A stretch of DNA of 64,000 nucleotides from the NCBI RefSeq assembly GCF_014642405.1, contig NZ_BMIN01000005.1, forward strand, positions 20,629 to 84,628, written 5' to 3'. Each line of letters begins with the position of its first letter. The stretch's first letter is position 1. This stretch comes from Pontibacillus salipaludis. Lineage in GTDB: Bacteria > Bacillota > Bacilli > Bacillales > BH030062. The notes beneath the pieces were generated by a model that did no database searches, was not told where the DNA came from, and saw only the letters and a list, made by a program, of their open reading frames with translations. Both the position numbers and the translations under genes were made by a program. Below, one piece after another: positions 34,411 through 42,449 of this stretch.

Positions 34411-35268
34411 ATGCAAAATCGTGTCATCCAACAGCTAGGGTTACAAGTAGAATCGGCGAATGAGGTAGAAGAATCTTTTAGCTCAACCGTTTATCAATGT
34501 GAGTTGTCTACGGGGGAATGTGTCTATTTGAAAATTCCTTATTCGAAATTGAAATACGAGAGAGAGTTAGAAGCTTACGAGATATTAAAAGGGAGCGTTG
34601 CCATACCTGCACTATTGGATCATTGGGAGGGGGATGAGGAGTGTCCTGGAGCCTTTGTATTGGCTGAATTAAAAGGGAAGCCCCTAACGACGGCAGCTAC
34701 ACCGAACGTAGCGTATCAGGTCGGGGTCCTTCATGCAGAGATGCATTCTATTCGTCCGCCTGAAGAGTCATTGAAGGGAATAAAAAATGAATTTCCGAAC
34801 TGGTCCACTTTTCTCGAAAAGCAGTTTTATAGTTTTGCAGAGGATGTTCGCGACGTTCTTGATGAATCGTTATATGGGAAAGCGTTGAAGAAATTTGAAC
34901 AGATGAAGCACGAGCTCCCGCCACCAGATGGGCCAAGCTTTGTACATATGGATTTTCGGCCGGGCAATATTATAGTGGATGAAGAAACTGTGTCAGGAGT
35001 TATTGATTTTGAAAGCGTGCGATTTGGTTCCACCGAGATCGACTTCACGAAGCTTCATCGAGATTTTTTGGCTTACGATGATCGATTATTCCAGGCTTAT
35101 CAAGATGGTTATAAGTCCGTGAGACCGCTGATTGATTTAGAAAAGGTGTTGCCTTTTTATCAATTTACGGATGCTTTTAATAGTATTGGGTGGTGTCAGC
35201 GGAGAGGGGGGGAAGATAATGCTTCATTTTTGGAATTGAATGTAGGGATTTTAAAAGAGTGGTTGTAG
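34411..35268 (+). CDS. APH-family phosphotransferase
   Basis: 285 residues, ATG with AAGGGGG upstream. Kinase-like fold: ECVYLKIPYSKLKYERELEAYEIL (Lys and alpha-C region), catalytic loop FVHMDFRPGNIIVDEE with HxDxxxxN, and metal-binding GVIDFESVRFG. Could phosphorylate an aminoglycoside, sugar or metabolite; nothing identifies the substrate. Single gene ending before a GGTCAGAGAT hairpin. Confidence 0.85.
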   Translation: MQNRVIQQLGLQVESANEVEESFSSTVYQCELSTGECVYLKIPYSKLKYERELEAYEILKGSVAIPALLDHWEGDEECPGAFVLAELKGKPLTTAATPNVAYQVGVLHAEMHSIRPPEESLKGIKNEFPNWSTFLEKQFYSFAEDVRDVLDESLYGKALKKFEQMKHELPPPDGPSFVHMDFRPGNIIVDEETVSGVIDFESVRFGSTEIDFTKLHRDFLAYDDRLFQAYQDGYKSVRPLIDLEKVLPFYQFTDAFNSIGWCQRRGGEDNASFLELNVGILKEWL

Positions 35269-35357
35269 TAACACGTGGTAGAGGTCGTTGACTCTGAAGG
35301 ATTGAACATGTCAAAGATCGAGCGGATCTGTAACATGTTAAATAGGGTTTGTTTGTG

Positions 35358-35393
35358 AAAAGGTCAGAGATAGAGTTTATCTCTGACCTTTTT
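35358..35393 (+). terminator. GGTCAGAGAT hairpin, terminator-like
   Basis: AAAAGGTCAGAGAT (35358-35371) pairs with ATCTCTGACCTTTTT (35379-35393). It is one unit of the composite repeat family and, with its T-run, could end the phosphotransferase transcript. Confidence 0.7.
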
Positions 35394-35427
35394 ATTGGTG
35401 TGCGATGTGAAAGCGTCAAAGATGGAG

Positions 35428-35450
35428 GTGGGACAAGGTACCTGTCCCCA
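35428..35450. repeat. Dispersed palindromic repeat, copy 6
   Basis: GTGGGACAAGGTACCTGTCCC then CATGG; 18 bases upstream of the sac promoter -35 box. Confidence 0.85.
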
Positions 35451-35467
35451 TGGTTCAATAATAGTTA

Positions 35468-35574
35468 TTGACACTTAAGGAGAAATCGTTTACATTAATT
35501 AATGAAAAGCTTTACATTATTGATTTGGTAATATTGTAAAGCTTTTCATAAACACGGAATGTAAAGCTTTACAT
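35468..35574 (+). promoter_or_regulatory. sac operon promoter with three operator palindromes
   Basis: -35 TTGACA (35468-35473), 17-base spacer, -10 TACATT (35491-35496). Three 16-bp sites follow: ATGAAAAGCTTTACAT (35502-35517), TTGTAAAGCTTTTCAT (35534-35549) and perfect palindrome ATGTAAAGCTTTACAT (35559-35574). Central AAGCTT and even spacing fit a LacI-family sucrose repressor, whose gene closes the operon. Confidence 0.8.
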
Positions 35575-35593
35575 AAAAGAGGGGGAATGGGAA

Positions 35594-37023
35594 ATGAAGT
35601 ACGATATAATCGCAGCGGGCATATTAGAGGCTCTTGGGGGAAAAGAAAACATCTCAGCTGCTGCTCATTGTGCAACTCGATTAAGACTTGTTTTACACGA
35701 TGAATCAAAAGTGGATCAAAAGAGATTAGATGAAATGGATGAGGTGAAAGGCACGTTCTCAACAGGAGGGCAGTATCAGGTCATACTTGGTTCAGGTGTT
35801 GTAAATAACGTTTATGCAGAGTTCACGAAACTAACAGGATCTGAAGAAATGTCGAAGGATGAAGTGAAATCAGCTGCGAATCAAAAATTAAATCCGGTGC
35901 AGCGATTTGTGAAGATGCTTTCTGACATCTTTGTTCCCATTATTCCTGCGATTGTTGCTGGTGGTCTCTTAATGGGGTTAAATAACTTGCTGACAGCAAG
36001 CGGGTTGTTTATTGAAGATCAGTCGGTAATTGAAGCGTATCCAGGCATGAGTGATTTAGCTGCAATGATTAATACATTCGCAAATGCGCCCTTTACATAC
36101 TTACCTATTCTAATCGGGTTCTCGGCAGCCAAGCGATTTGGCGGAAATGCCTTTCTCGGGGCAGCACTTGGAATGTTGATGGTGCACCCTGACCTTTTAA
36201 ATGGCTGGGGTTATGGAGGAGCTTTGGCTGATGGAGAGATTCCGAAGTGGAACATCTTTGGATTTGAAATTGCAAAAGTCGGTTATCAAGGAACGGTCTT
36301 ACCGGTCTTAGCCGCAACTTATATTCTAGCTAACATTGAGAAATTTTTGCGTAAAAGAATTCCGACGTCACTTGATAACTTATTAACGCCGTTACTTACG
36401 ATCTTTATTACAGGTGTTTTAACCTTTACCTTTGTAGGACCTTTAACTCGCTCTGGAGGAAATTTATTAACAGATGGAATTGTATGGATGTATGAAACCG
36501 TTGGCTTTATTGGCGGTGGTATTCTTGGAGCGCTTTACGCTCCGTTTGTTATAACAGGTATGCACCATAGCTTTATTGCTATTGAGACTCAGCTTTTAGC
36601 CAATTTGCGAAGACGGGTGGATCATTTATCTTCCCAACCGCTGCTATGGCTAATGTGGCTCAAGGATCAGCAGCTCTGGCTGTATTATTCATAACAAAGA
36701 GCCAGAAGATGAAAGGTGTCGCCTCTGCGGCTGGGATCTCTGCATTATTAGGTATCACAGAACCGGCGATGTTTGGTGTGAATTTGAAGTTGCGCTATCC
36801 CTTTATCGCAGCGGTAATCGGTGCTGCTATTGCAACTGCTTATATTACGTTTAACGATGTGTTAGCTGTTGCGCTAGGGGCAGCTGGATTACCTGGTGTG
36901 ATCTCCATTCGCCCGACATCTGTTGTGCATTACATCATTGGAATGGTCATCTCGTTTGTCATCACATTTGGACTTACGTACGTGTTAGGGAAACGAAAGA
37001 AAGAAGATTCTTCCGCGGCATAA
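35594..37023 (+). pseudogene. sacP: Sucrose PTS EIIBC transporter, one-base frameshift
   Basis: EIIB domain with phosphocysteine AAHCATRLRL (C26), then a ten-helix EIIC domain (FVPIIPAIVAGGLLMGLNNLL, GTVLPVLAATYILANIEKF, APFVITGMHHSFIAIETQLLAN). At 36604-36606 a TTT run shifts the frame; with one more T the protein reads on as FAKTGGSFIFPTAAMANVAQG and continues to KRKKED at 37023, about 476 residues in all, normal for SacP/ScrA without EIIA. As written the first frame ends at 36694. It would import sucrose as sucrose-6-phosphate for the next gene. Real inactivation and sequencing error are both possible. Confidence 0.88.
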
Positions 37024-37049
37024 GCGGAGTAGAAGGGTGTAGGAATGAA

Positions 37050-38525
37050 ATGGATTGGACAAGAGAAGCGAGATACAAGCCTCTTAAAAATGTATCTGAA
37101 GAAGAGTGGATGAGACTTCATGAAGTTGTAAGGAGCTGTCCATGGCGCCAAAGCTATCATATCCAACCCCGCGTGGGACTGTTAAATGATCCGAATGGTT
37201 TCTCTTATTACAATGGGGTCTATCACCTCTTCTATCAATGGTTTCCGCTTGGCCCTGTACACGGATTAAAGCACTGGTACCATGTAACGTCGACTGACCT
37301 TGTTCATTGGCAGGAGAAAGGTATAGCCATTTCTCCTGATCGTTATTTTGATTCTCACGGAGCTTTCTCAGGTACAGGGATTGTCATTGGCGAGGAATTG
37401 CACCTTTATTACACAGGCAATGTAAGAGATGAGGATTGGGTGCGCACACCTTATCAATGTCTGGCGAAAATGGATCAACTTGGTGAAGTTACAAAGGTCG
37501 AGGCTCCGCTAGTAACAGGAGTGCCGGAGGGTTATACAGAACATTACAGGGATCCGAAAGTCTTTAGTAAGGATGGGACTTATTTTATGTTGGTAGGAGC
37601 TCAGCGGACGGATGAAACGGGGGCCCTTACCGTCTATGAATCCAAAGATACACAAACGTGGGCATTTCGCGGAGAATTGAAAACAGACTTTAGCGGGTTT
37701 GGATTTATGTGGGAATGTCCAGATTATTATGAACGTGATGGGAAAGGGGTTTTGCTTTTCTCTCCGCAAGGACTCGAAGAGAAAGGTGATCACTATCAGA
37801 ATATTTTTCAATCTGGATACGTGGTAGGAAAGCCGTTAGAGATAGAGTCACTCAAGATGGAGCACGGAACGTTTTACGAATTTGATCAAGGCTTTGACTT
37901 CTATGCTCCACAAACTACAGAAGATCATGATGGTCGCCGTATCCTCGTGGGTTGGATGGGGCTTCCTGAGATTGCTTATCCAACAGATCGTCATGAATGG
38001 GCACACTGCTTAACGATCCCGAGGGAGCTGACGATTCTTGGTGATCGGATCCTACAGCGTCCAGTTCGAGAGATGGAGAAGTTGAGAACAAACCGTTCAG
38101 ACAAACAAGATGAGCTGAATCGTGCCGTAAAGGTATATGAAGGGTTTGAAGGAACAACGTATGAGCTGCAAGCATCTTTCACTACCTTAGATTGGCGGGA
38201 TTTTGGGGTCCGCTTTCGCTGCGGGGAAGAAGAGTATACAGAGATTCGAGTCGATCCGAAATGGAAACGGGTGACGGTGGATCGTAGCAAAAGCGGTGAG
38301 GCTTTTGCTGAAGAATTTGGAACAATCCGATCGGCTTCTCTTTCTTTTGATCGCTTGATAACGTTGAGGTTATATGTGGATCATTCTTCATTTGAACTCT
38401 TCGTGCAAGGAGGGGAAGAAGTCTTCTCAGGCAGGATTTTCCCATCAGAAGGGAGCACTGGAATCGAATTTTTCTCAGATGGAGCAGTAAGCTTAAGAGC
38501 GACCAAATGGGATATAGGAAAATAA
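37050..38525 (+). CDS. sacA: Sucrose-6-phosphate hydrolase (GH32)
   Basis: 491 residues. GH32 motifs: nucleophile region GLLNDPNGF (D47), HLFYQWFP, HWQEKGIAISP, HYRDPKVF (about 166-173), acid/base WECPDY (about 221-226), then the C-terminal beta-sandwich with VDHSSFELFVQGGEEVFSGRIFP. Hydrolyses sucrose-6-phosphate to glucose-6-phosphate and fructose. Lies 26 bases after sacP in the same operon. Intact. Confidence 0.93.
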   Translation: MDWTREARYKPLKNVSEEEWMRLHEVVRSCPWRQSYHIQPRVGLLNDPNGFSYYNGVYHLFYQWFPLGPVHGLKHWYHVTSTDLVHWQEKGIAISPDRYFDSHGAFSGTGIVIGEELHLYYTGNVRDEDWVRTPYQCLAKMDQLGEVTKVEAPLVTGVPEGYTEHYRDPKVFSKDGTYFMLVGAQRTDETGALTVYESKDTQTWAFRGELKTDFSGFGFMWECPDYYERDGKGVLLFSPQGLEEKGDHYQNIFQSGYVVGKPLEIESLKMEHGTFYEFDQGFDFYAPQTTEDHDGRRILVGWMGLPEIAYPTDRHEWAHCLTIPRELTILGDRILQRPVREMEKLRTNRSDKQDELNRAVKVYEGFEGTTYELQASFTTLDWRDFGVRFRCGEEEYTEIRVDPKWKRVTVDRSKSGEAFAEEFGTIRSASLSFDRLITLRLYVDHSSFELFVQGGEEVFSGRIFPSEGSTGIEFFSDGAVSLRATKWDIGK

Positions 38526-38625
38526 CCAGAAATCCCTTATAATAACGGAAGGAGAACGTTTTCATAGGGAGTGTCTGTCCGTGAATAGGGGCAGGCACTT
38601 CGGTGTTTTGCCGAGGAGGAAGTTT

Positions 38626-39636
38626 ATGAGAGAAGATATAAATATTACAGAGGTCGCCCGTAAAGCAGGTGTGTCTATTGCAACCGTTTCGCGGGTATTT
38701 AACAATAATGGGCCTGTGAAAGAGAGTACGCGGAAGAAGATTGAACAAGTCATTAAAGAGACCGGATACCGTCCAAACATTTTGGCGCGAGAACTTGCTG
38801 AGAAGAAGACGCACTTGATTGGTGTCATTACTCACAGCATTCTCGGTGAGGGGCTTCCTAACAGTATTAAAGGGATTACTCATGTTATTGAGGAAAAAGG
38901 GTATAACCTTCTAATCGGCAATACGGATGGACAGATCGAGAAGGAGCAGAAGCACTTTGAGATCTTTCAATCGAAACGAGTTGAAGGTGTCCTCTTTATG
39001 ACCCGGCATTTTACTCAGGAACATAGAGACGTCATTGAGGCTCTCCCTTTTCCAGTTGTTGTTCTTTTGCAACCAACTGAAGATGAAAAGATTTCCTACG
39101 TCGCCTTTGATGAGTATCGCTTTGCTCAAGAAGCGACCCGTTATTTATTGGATAAAGGGCATGAAGATTTTGTTTTCATAGGTGGGCCTGAGACCTCAGC
39201 GAACAGCTTAAGGCGAGAGCAAGGATTCAAGAATGCATTAACAAGCGCTGGTTATAGCTTGGACAAAGAGCGAATCATTCATGAGGACTACAGCATTGAA
39301 GCCGGCTATGAAGCAACGAAGCGTTTGGTAAAAGAAGGGGTGCCGTTTACTGCGATGATTATTGCCAATGATGGGATGGCGATTGGAGCAATTAATGCTT
39401 TACAAGATAGTGGTTATTCCATTCCAAGAGACGTCTCCATCATTGGATTAGACGACACGGCTTTAGCCAAAGCATCACGCCCTTCCCTAACAGCGATTCA
39501 TTATTCCTATCAGGATTTGGGGAAAGAAGGCGCAAATCTATTATTGGATAAGATCGAATCTGGTAATGTCGATTTTTCTTATAAAGTGCTTCCTTATGAA
39601 TTAAAGAAAAGAGGGAGTACGGAGGAACGTTACTGA
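38626..39636 (+). CDS. LacI-family regulator, probable sucrose operon repressor
   Basis: 336 residues from ATG 38626 (GAGGAGG upstream; GTG 38581 is an upstream in-frame codon without a good site). HTH: NITEVARKAGVSIATVSRVFNNNGPVKESTRKKIEQV, hinge GYRPNILARELA, then a periplasmic-binding-like sensor (LIGVITHSILGEGLPNSIKGI ... IPRDVSIIGLDDTALAKASRPSLTAI). Third gene of the sac operon; the three AAGCTT palindromes upstream of sacP are its likely sites. A GAGAACGTTTTC sequence at 38552-38563 might be an extra or catabolite site. Confidence 0.88.
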   Translation: MREDINITEVARKAGVSIATVSRVFNNNGPVKESTRKKIEQVIKETGYRPNILARELAEKKTHLIGVITHSILGEGLPNSIKGITHVIEEKGYNLLIGNTDGQIEKEQKHFEIFQSKRVEGVLFMTRHFTQEHRDVIEALPFPVVVLLQPTEDEKISYVAFDEYRFAQEATRYLLDKGHEDFVFIGGPETSANSLRREQGFKNALTSAGYSLDKERIIHEDYSIEAGYEATKRLVKEGVPFTAMIIANDGMAIGAINALQDSGYSIPRDVSIIGLDDTALAKASRPSLTAIHYSYQDLGKEGANLLLDKIESGNVDFSYKVLPYELKKRGSTEERY

Positions 39637-39699
39637 TTGGTCCTCTTTATATAAAAGGGTCACAGATTACATCGACTGTACCTCTCTCAAATAATGGTG

Positions 39700-39729
39700 G
39701 CGGGACAAGTTACCTGTCCCCCTGCCCCT
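39700..39729. repeat. Dispersed palindromic repeat, copy 7
   Basis: GCGGGACAAGTTACCTGTCCC then CCTGCCCC, preceded at 39655-39669 by AAAAGGGTCACAGAT, a half unit of the composite family. Confidence 0.85.
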
Positions 39730-39735
39730 TTATTA

Positions 39736-39984
39736 TTATTGAATTACGTTCCTATTTCTCCTTCTTCTACCTCTAGAGTTAAGAAAAATAGCGTATAAAC
39801 CAATAATTAAACCAGGAATTCCATATAAAAGACTTTGATGAAATGCAGAAACACCATATGAAATGAACATTAAACTATACATAACGTGAACCCACGATAA
39901 ATGCTTATCTTTCCTTTTAAAGGCTACTATTAGTTCCACAATCGCCAAACCAAGGTTTAACAAACCTATCATCCACCAAAACAT
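39736..39984 (-). CDS. Small membrane protein with basic tail
   Basis: 82 residues from the ATG at 39984, with GGGGGAGG six bases upstream; the longer frame to 40071 is rejected. Segments: WWMIGLLNLGLAIVELIVAF, HVMYSLMFISYGVSAFHQSLLYGIPGLIIGLYAIFL, then RGRRRRNRN. Unknown family. Confidence 0.6.
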   Translation of the reverse strand: MFWWMIGLLNLGLAIVELIVAFKRKDKHLSWVHVMYSLMFISYGVSAFHQSLLYGIPGLIIGLYAIFLNSRGRRRRNRNVIQ

Positions 39985-40221
39985 CCTTAACCTCCCCCAT
40001 AAGTATCCTTTTATCTTTTTTCGCAAAACAGCTCCGTTAGTTAGAAGCGTTTCACAAAGTAATTTTAACATAAATAACCAAAAGATTTAGTGAATACATC
40101 ACCAACACGGATTCATTGACTTCTTGTTACATAGGGGAGGGAGCAGAACTTTTCTTCTCCATATACGTCTGTGCCATAATGAACAGTAATATATGAAATA
40201 TAAAGGGTGTGGAGCAGATTG

Positions 40222-41022
40222 ATGTCATTCAACGAGGCTTATAGAGAACGAATTGGATTGCCGTTCGAAACAGAACTAACAGTCACGAACCTCCCTGAAG
40301 TGCTTGAGAAAACAGCGTGGGCCATTCCGTTTGAGAATTTTCGAATCCTGAACAAGACTAGCTTGGAGATCTCTAAGGAGAATCTCCGTCACAAGATTCT
40401 TGATGAACAGGAGGGAGGGCTTTGCTATGAACTGAATCCTCTCTTGTATTACTTTCTCAAAGATAATGGATTTAGCGTTTCTCTCGTGCGTGGTGAGGTG
40501 TATAACGCGGCCGAAGATAAGTGGTCTGGCACTGGCAGAACACATGCCGCGGTCATTGTCCATGACGATTCAGGTGATTACTTGATGGATGTCGGGTTTG
40601 GAGGCAATCTGCCGTTAACTCTAGTTCCCATGACAGGGGAGCTGGTTACATCGAGTAACGGGGAGTTTAAAGTAACCCGGCTCGATACGGATTATGGAGA
40701 CCATGTCCTAGAAGTGAAAGTAAAGGATAAAGACGAGAAGAGGCGCATTGGCTATGCGTTTAGCGAAGTGCCTCTGGTTCACGTGGAAGATGAGATGAAT
40801 GAGATCCGGCACTTGATCGAGACGCATGAGAAATCTAAGTTTAATAAAAGCCCTCTCGCCGTCCAGCTTCTTGTAGGCGGTAGCCAGACGTTAACTTCTT
40901 CATCTATGACGACATGGGAGGATGGGGAGAAGACGAAGGAAGAGTTAGAGTATGAAGATTTTGTGAGGCTGGCTAGGGAACGATTTAACCTTCATCATGT
41001 GCTTGAAGACAGAGGGGGATAA
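40222..41022 (+). CDS. Arylamine N-acetyltransferase
   Basis: 266 residues from ATG 40222. Cys-His-Asp triad of the NAT family: C68 in EGGLCYELN, H108 in RTHAAVIV, D123 in YLMDVGFGGN; also IPFENF near the N-terminus. Transfers acetyl from acetyl-CoA to aromatic amines or hydrazines; the natural substrate is unknown. Single gene, complete. Confidence 0.92.
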   Translation: MSFNEAYRERIGLPFETELTVTNLPEVLEKTAWAIPFENFRILNKTSLEISKENLRHKILDEQEGGLCYELNPLLYYFLKDNGFSVSLVRGEVYNAAEDKWSGTGRTHAAVIVHDDSGDYLMDVGFGGNLPLTLVPMTGELVTSSNGEFKVTRLDTDYGDHVLEVKVKDKDEKRRIGYAFSEVPLVHVEDEMNEIRHLIETHEKSKFNKSPLAVQLLVGGSQTLTSSSMTTWEDGEKTKEELEYEDFVRLARERFNLHHVLEDRGG

Positions 41023-41065
41023 TAAGAAACAAGGGGCTACCTGCTCCCATTAGAAGAAATTAAAT

Positions 41066-41266
41066 GATCAGTGACCTTTTAATGACTATTTGCAGTTAAA
41101 AGGTCACTGATCGTTCGTTTCTCTTACCTTTTGGAGTCTCATATCTATAAAAGGGTCACAGATACTGGTTATCTGTGACTTTTTTGTGTTTTAGGAGGTA
41201 GAAAGGTCACAGATGGAGCTGATCTCTGACCTTTTCTGCCTCCTCTTCTTATAAAAGGTCACAGAT
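41066..41266. repeat. Cluster of GTCACAGAT-type hairpins
   Basis: Four units in the 41023-41396 gap: a 17-bp stem GATCAGTGACCTTTTAA / TTAAAAGGTCACTGATC (41066-41082 with 41096-41112); AAAAGGGTCACAGAT with ATCTGTGACTTTTTT (41149-41188); AAAGGTCACAGAT with ATCTCTGACCTTTT (41202-41235); and a lone half AAAAGGTCACAGATTC (41251-41266). Some have T-runs and could terminate transcription. No gene lies in this gap. Confidence 0.8.
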
Positions 41267-41295
41267 TCAACGCCAGAGGCTGGCACCTCAATTGG

Positions 41296-41326
41296 CGGTG
41301 GGACAAGGAACCCGTCCCCGCGGTCC
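41296..41326. repeat. Dispersed palindromic repeat, copy 8
   Basis: CGGTGGGACAAGGAACCCGTCCC then CGCGGTCC; follows the hairpin cluster and precedes the DUF1659 gene leader. Confidence 0.85.
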
Positions 41327-41396
41327 ATTTTTTCTAAAACATAGGCACCTCCCGCTGGCTTCCGAACGATTATAGAAGTGAAAGGAGGTGATCGAC

Positions 41397-41618
41397 ATGG
41401 CAATCACAAACACATTCCGATCTCAGCTACAAATTGTGTTAGAAGATGGTCTTGATGAGAAAGGCAATATGAAATTCAAGAACAAGAACTTCAACAACGT
41501 GAAGACTGAAGCAACGGCTGATCAGTTATTCGCTGTAGCGAATGTTCTTCATCCGCTTCAGCAGCGTAAATTATCTGGCATCGAACGCAATGACTCAAGC
41601 CTAATTCTTGGTGCTTAA
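41397..41618 (+). CDS. DUF1659 protein
   Basis: 73 residues from ATG 41397 with AAAGGAGGTGAT six bases upstream. Pattern AITNTFRSQLQIVLEDGLDEKGNMKFKNKNFNNVK and ATADQLFAVANVLHPLQQ is that of DUF1659, small cytoplasmic proteins of bacilli. First of a conserved trio with DUF2922 and YvrJ. Role unknown. Confidence 0.85.
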   Translation: MAITNTFRSQLQIVLEDGLDEKGNMKFKNKNFNNVKTEATADQLFAVANVLHPLQQRKLSGIERNDSSLILGA

Positions 41619-41649
41619 TGAGTAATCAGAAATGAGAGGAGAGGTTAAG

Positions 41650-41865
41650 ATGGCGAAGAAACTTGAAATGAAATTTGAAAATCAGGATGGTCGTACGGTT
41701 ACGATCTCCCTTGATGATCCGATTGAACCGGTTGATGTGGTGGCGTTAAACGCAGCCATGGATGAGATTGTGACGCAGAACTGCTTCACATCAAGCGGTG
41801 GCGACCTTGTTAGTAAGAAAGAGGCTAGAATCGTCGAGCGAAACGTAGCAGATATCGAACTATAA
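41650..41865 (+). CDS. DUF2922 protein
   Basis: 71 residues from ATG 41650 with GAGGAGAGG upstream. KKLEMKFENQDGRTVTISLDDP and VVALNAAMDEIVTQNCF fit DUF2922. Second gene of the trio; followed by an attenuator-like hairpin before yvrJ. Confidence 0.85.
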   Translation: MAKKLEMKFENQDGRTVTISLDDPIEPVDVVALNAAMDEIVTQNCFTSSGGDLVSKKEARIVERNVADIEL

Positions 41866-41871
41866 TCTAAG

Positions 41872-41900
41872 AAAGGGAGAGGGCGATCCTCTCCCTTTTT
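41872..41900 (+). terminator. Terminator after DUF2922
   Basis: AAAGGGAGAGG / CCTCTCCCTTTTT with a five-base loop; the YvrJ gene starts 25 bases later, so read-through may be partial. Confidence 0.85.
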
Positions 41901-41924
41901 GGGTAAGGCAAGGGGTGAGGAGCG

Positions 41925-42065
41925 ATGGAGGAATGGATGACGTGGGTACCTGAGGTTGGCTTTCCGGTTCTTGTGACGTTTTATCTGTTGCATCGAATGG
42001 AAGGGAAACTCGACATGCTTGTGGCGAGCATCCATCATTTAGCTGAACAAATGAAGGTCGGATAA
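41925..42065 (+). CDS. YvrJ-family small protein
   Basis: 46 residues from ATG 41925 with GGGGTGAGG upstream. EEWMTWVPEVGFPVLVTFYLLHRMEGKLDML is the YvrJ pattern: one amphipathic/TM helix and a short basic tail. It regularly follows DUF1659 and DUF2922 genes in bacilli. Function unknown. Confidence 0.8.
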   Translation: MEEWMTWVPEVGFPVLVTFYLLHRMEGKLDMLVASIHHLAEQMKVG

Positions 42066-42107
42066 GAAAAAGGACTGAAAGGGAGCGCTCCCTTTCAGTC
42101 CTTTTTT
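42066..42107 (+). terminator. Terminator after yvrJ
   Basis: Perfect inverted repeat AAAAAGGACTGAAAGGGAGC / GCTCCCTTTCAGTCCTTTTTT without loop slack; strong and bidirectional. Confidence 0.92.
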
Positions 42108-42118
42108 CTTTATAAGAG

Positions 42119-42333
42119 GATCTGTGACCTTTTAGGCTATTTCTATCTTGGAAATGTCAGTGATACCGTGCCTCTCTTACCTTTTAGGGGTGATGATCCG
42201 TCAAAAGGTAAGAGATCTGGTGCTTCTCTTACCTTTTTAATTAGGGAGATTGTTGAAAGGTCACAGATAAAGCTGATCTTTGACCTTTTAAAGGGACCGC
42301 ACAAGAGAAAGGTAAGAGATCTTCTTCTTGAGC
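42119..42333. repeat. Composite repeat module, copy A
   Basis: About 215 bases built from alternating units: GATCTGTGACCTTTT ... AATGTCAGTGAT ... CTCTTACCTTTT ... AAAAGGTAAGAGAT ... CTCTTACCTTTTT ... AAAGGTCACAGAT ... CTTTGACCTTTT ... AAAGGTAAGAGATC. It is closely similar along its length to copy B (46441) and is followed directly by a dispersed palindrome in both. No gene in 42066-42449. Confidence 0.85.
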
Positions 42334-42363
42334 GGCGGGACGAGGTACCTGTCCCCCCGGCCC
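42334..42363. repeat. Dispersed palindromic repeat, copy 9
   Basis: GGCGGGACGAGGTACCTGTCCC then CCCGGCCC, fused to the right end of composite copy A. Confidence 0.85.
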
Positions 42364-42364
42364 A

Positions 42365-42421
42365 CTTTTAATACTTTTTTAATACTTTTATAAGTGATTG
42401 ATAAGACCTTCTTGTCATAAT
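42365..42421 (+). promoter_or_regulatory. Promoter with 11-bp direct repeats, ABC exporter/TCS operon
   Basis: CTTTTAATACT (42365-42375), TTTTTAATACT (42376-42386) and a partial third TTTATAAG (42387-42394) repeat every 11 bases, as OmpR-type response-regulator boxes do. A -10-like CATAAT lies at 42416-42421 and no good -35 is present, which suits activation by a regulator bound at the -35 region. The cognate regulator gene is third in the operon. Confidence 0.55.
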
Positions 42422-42449
42422 GGGTTTAGCTTGAAAGGGAGGTATGGCT

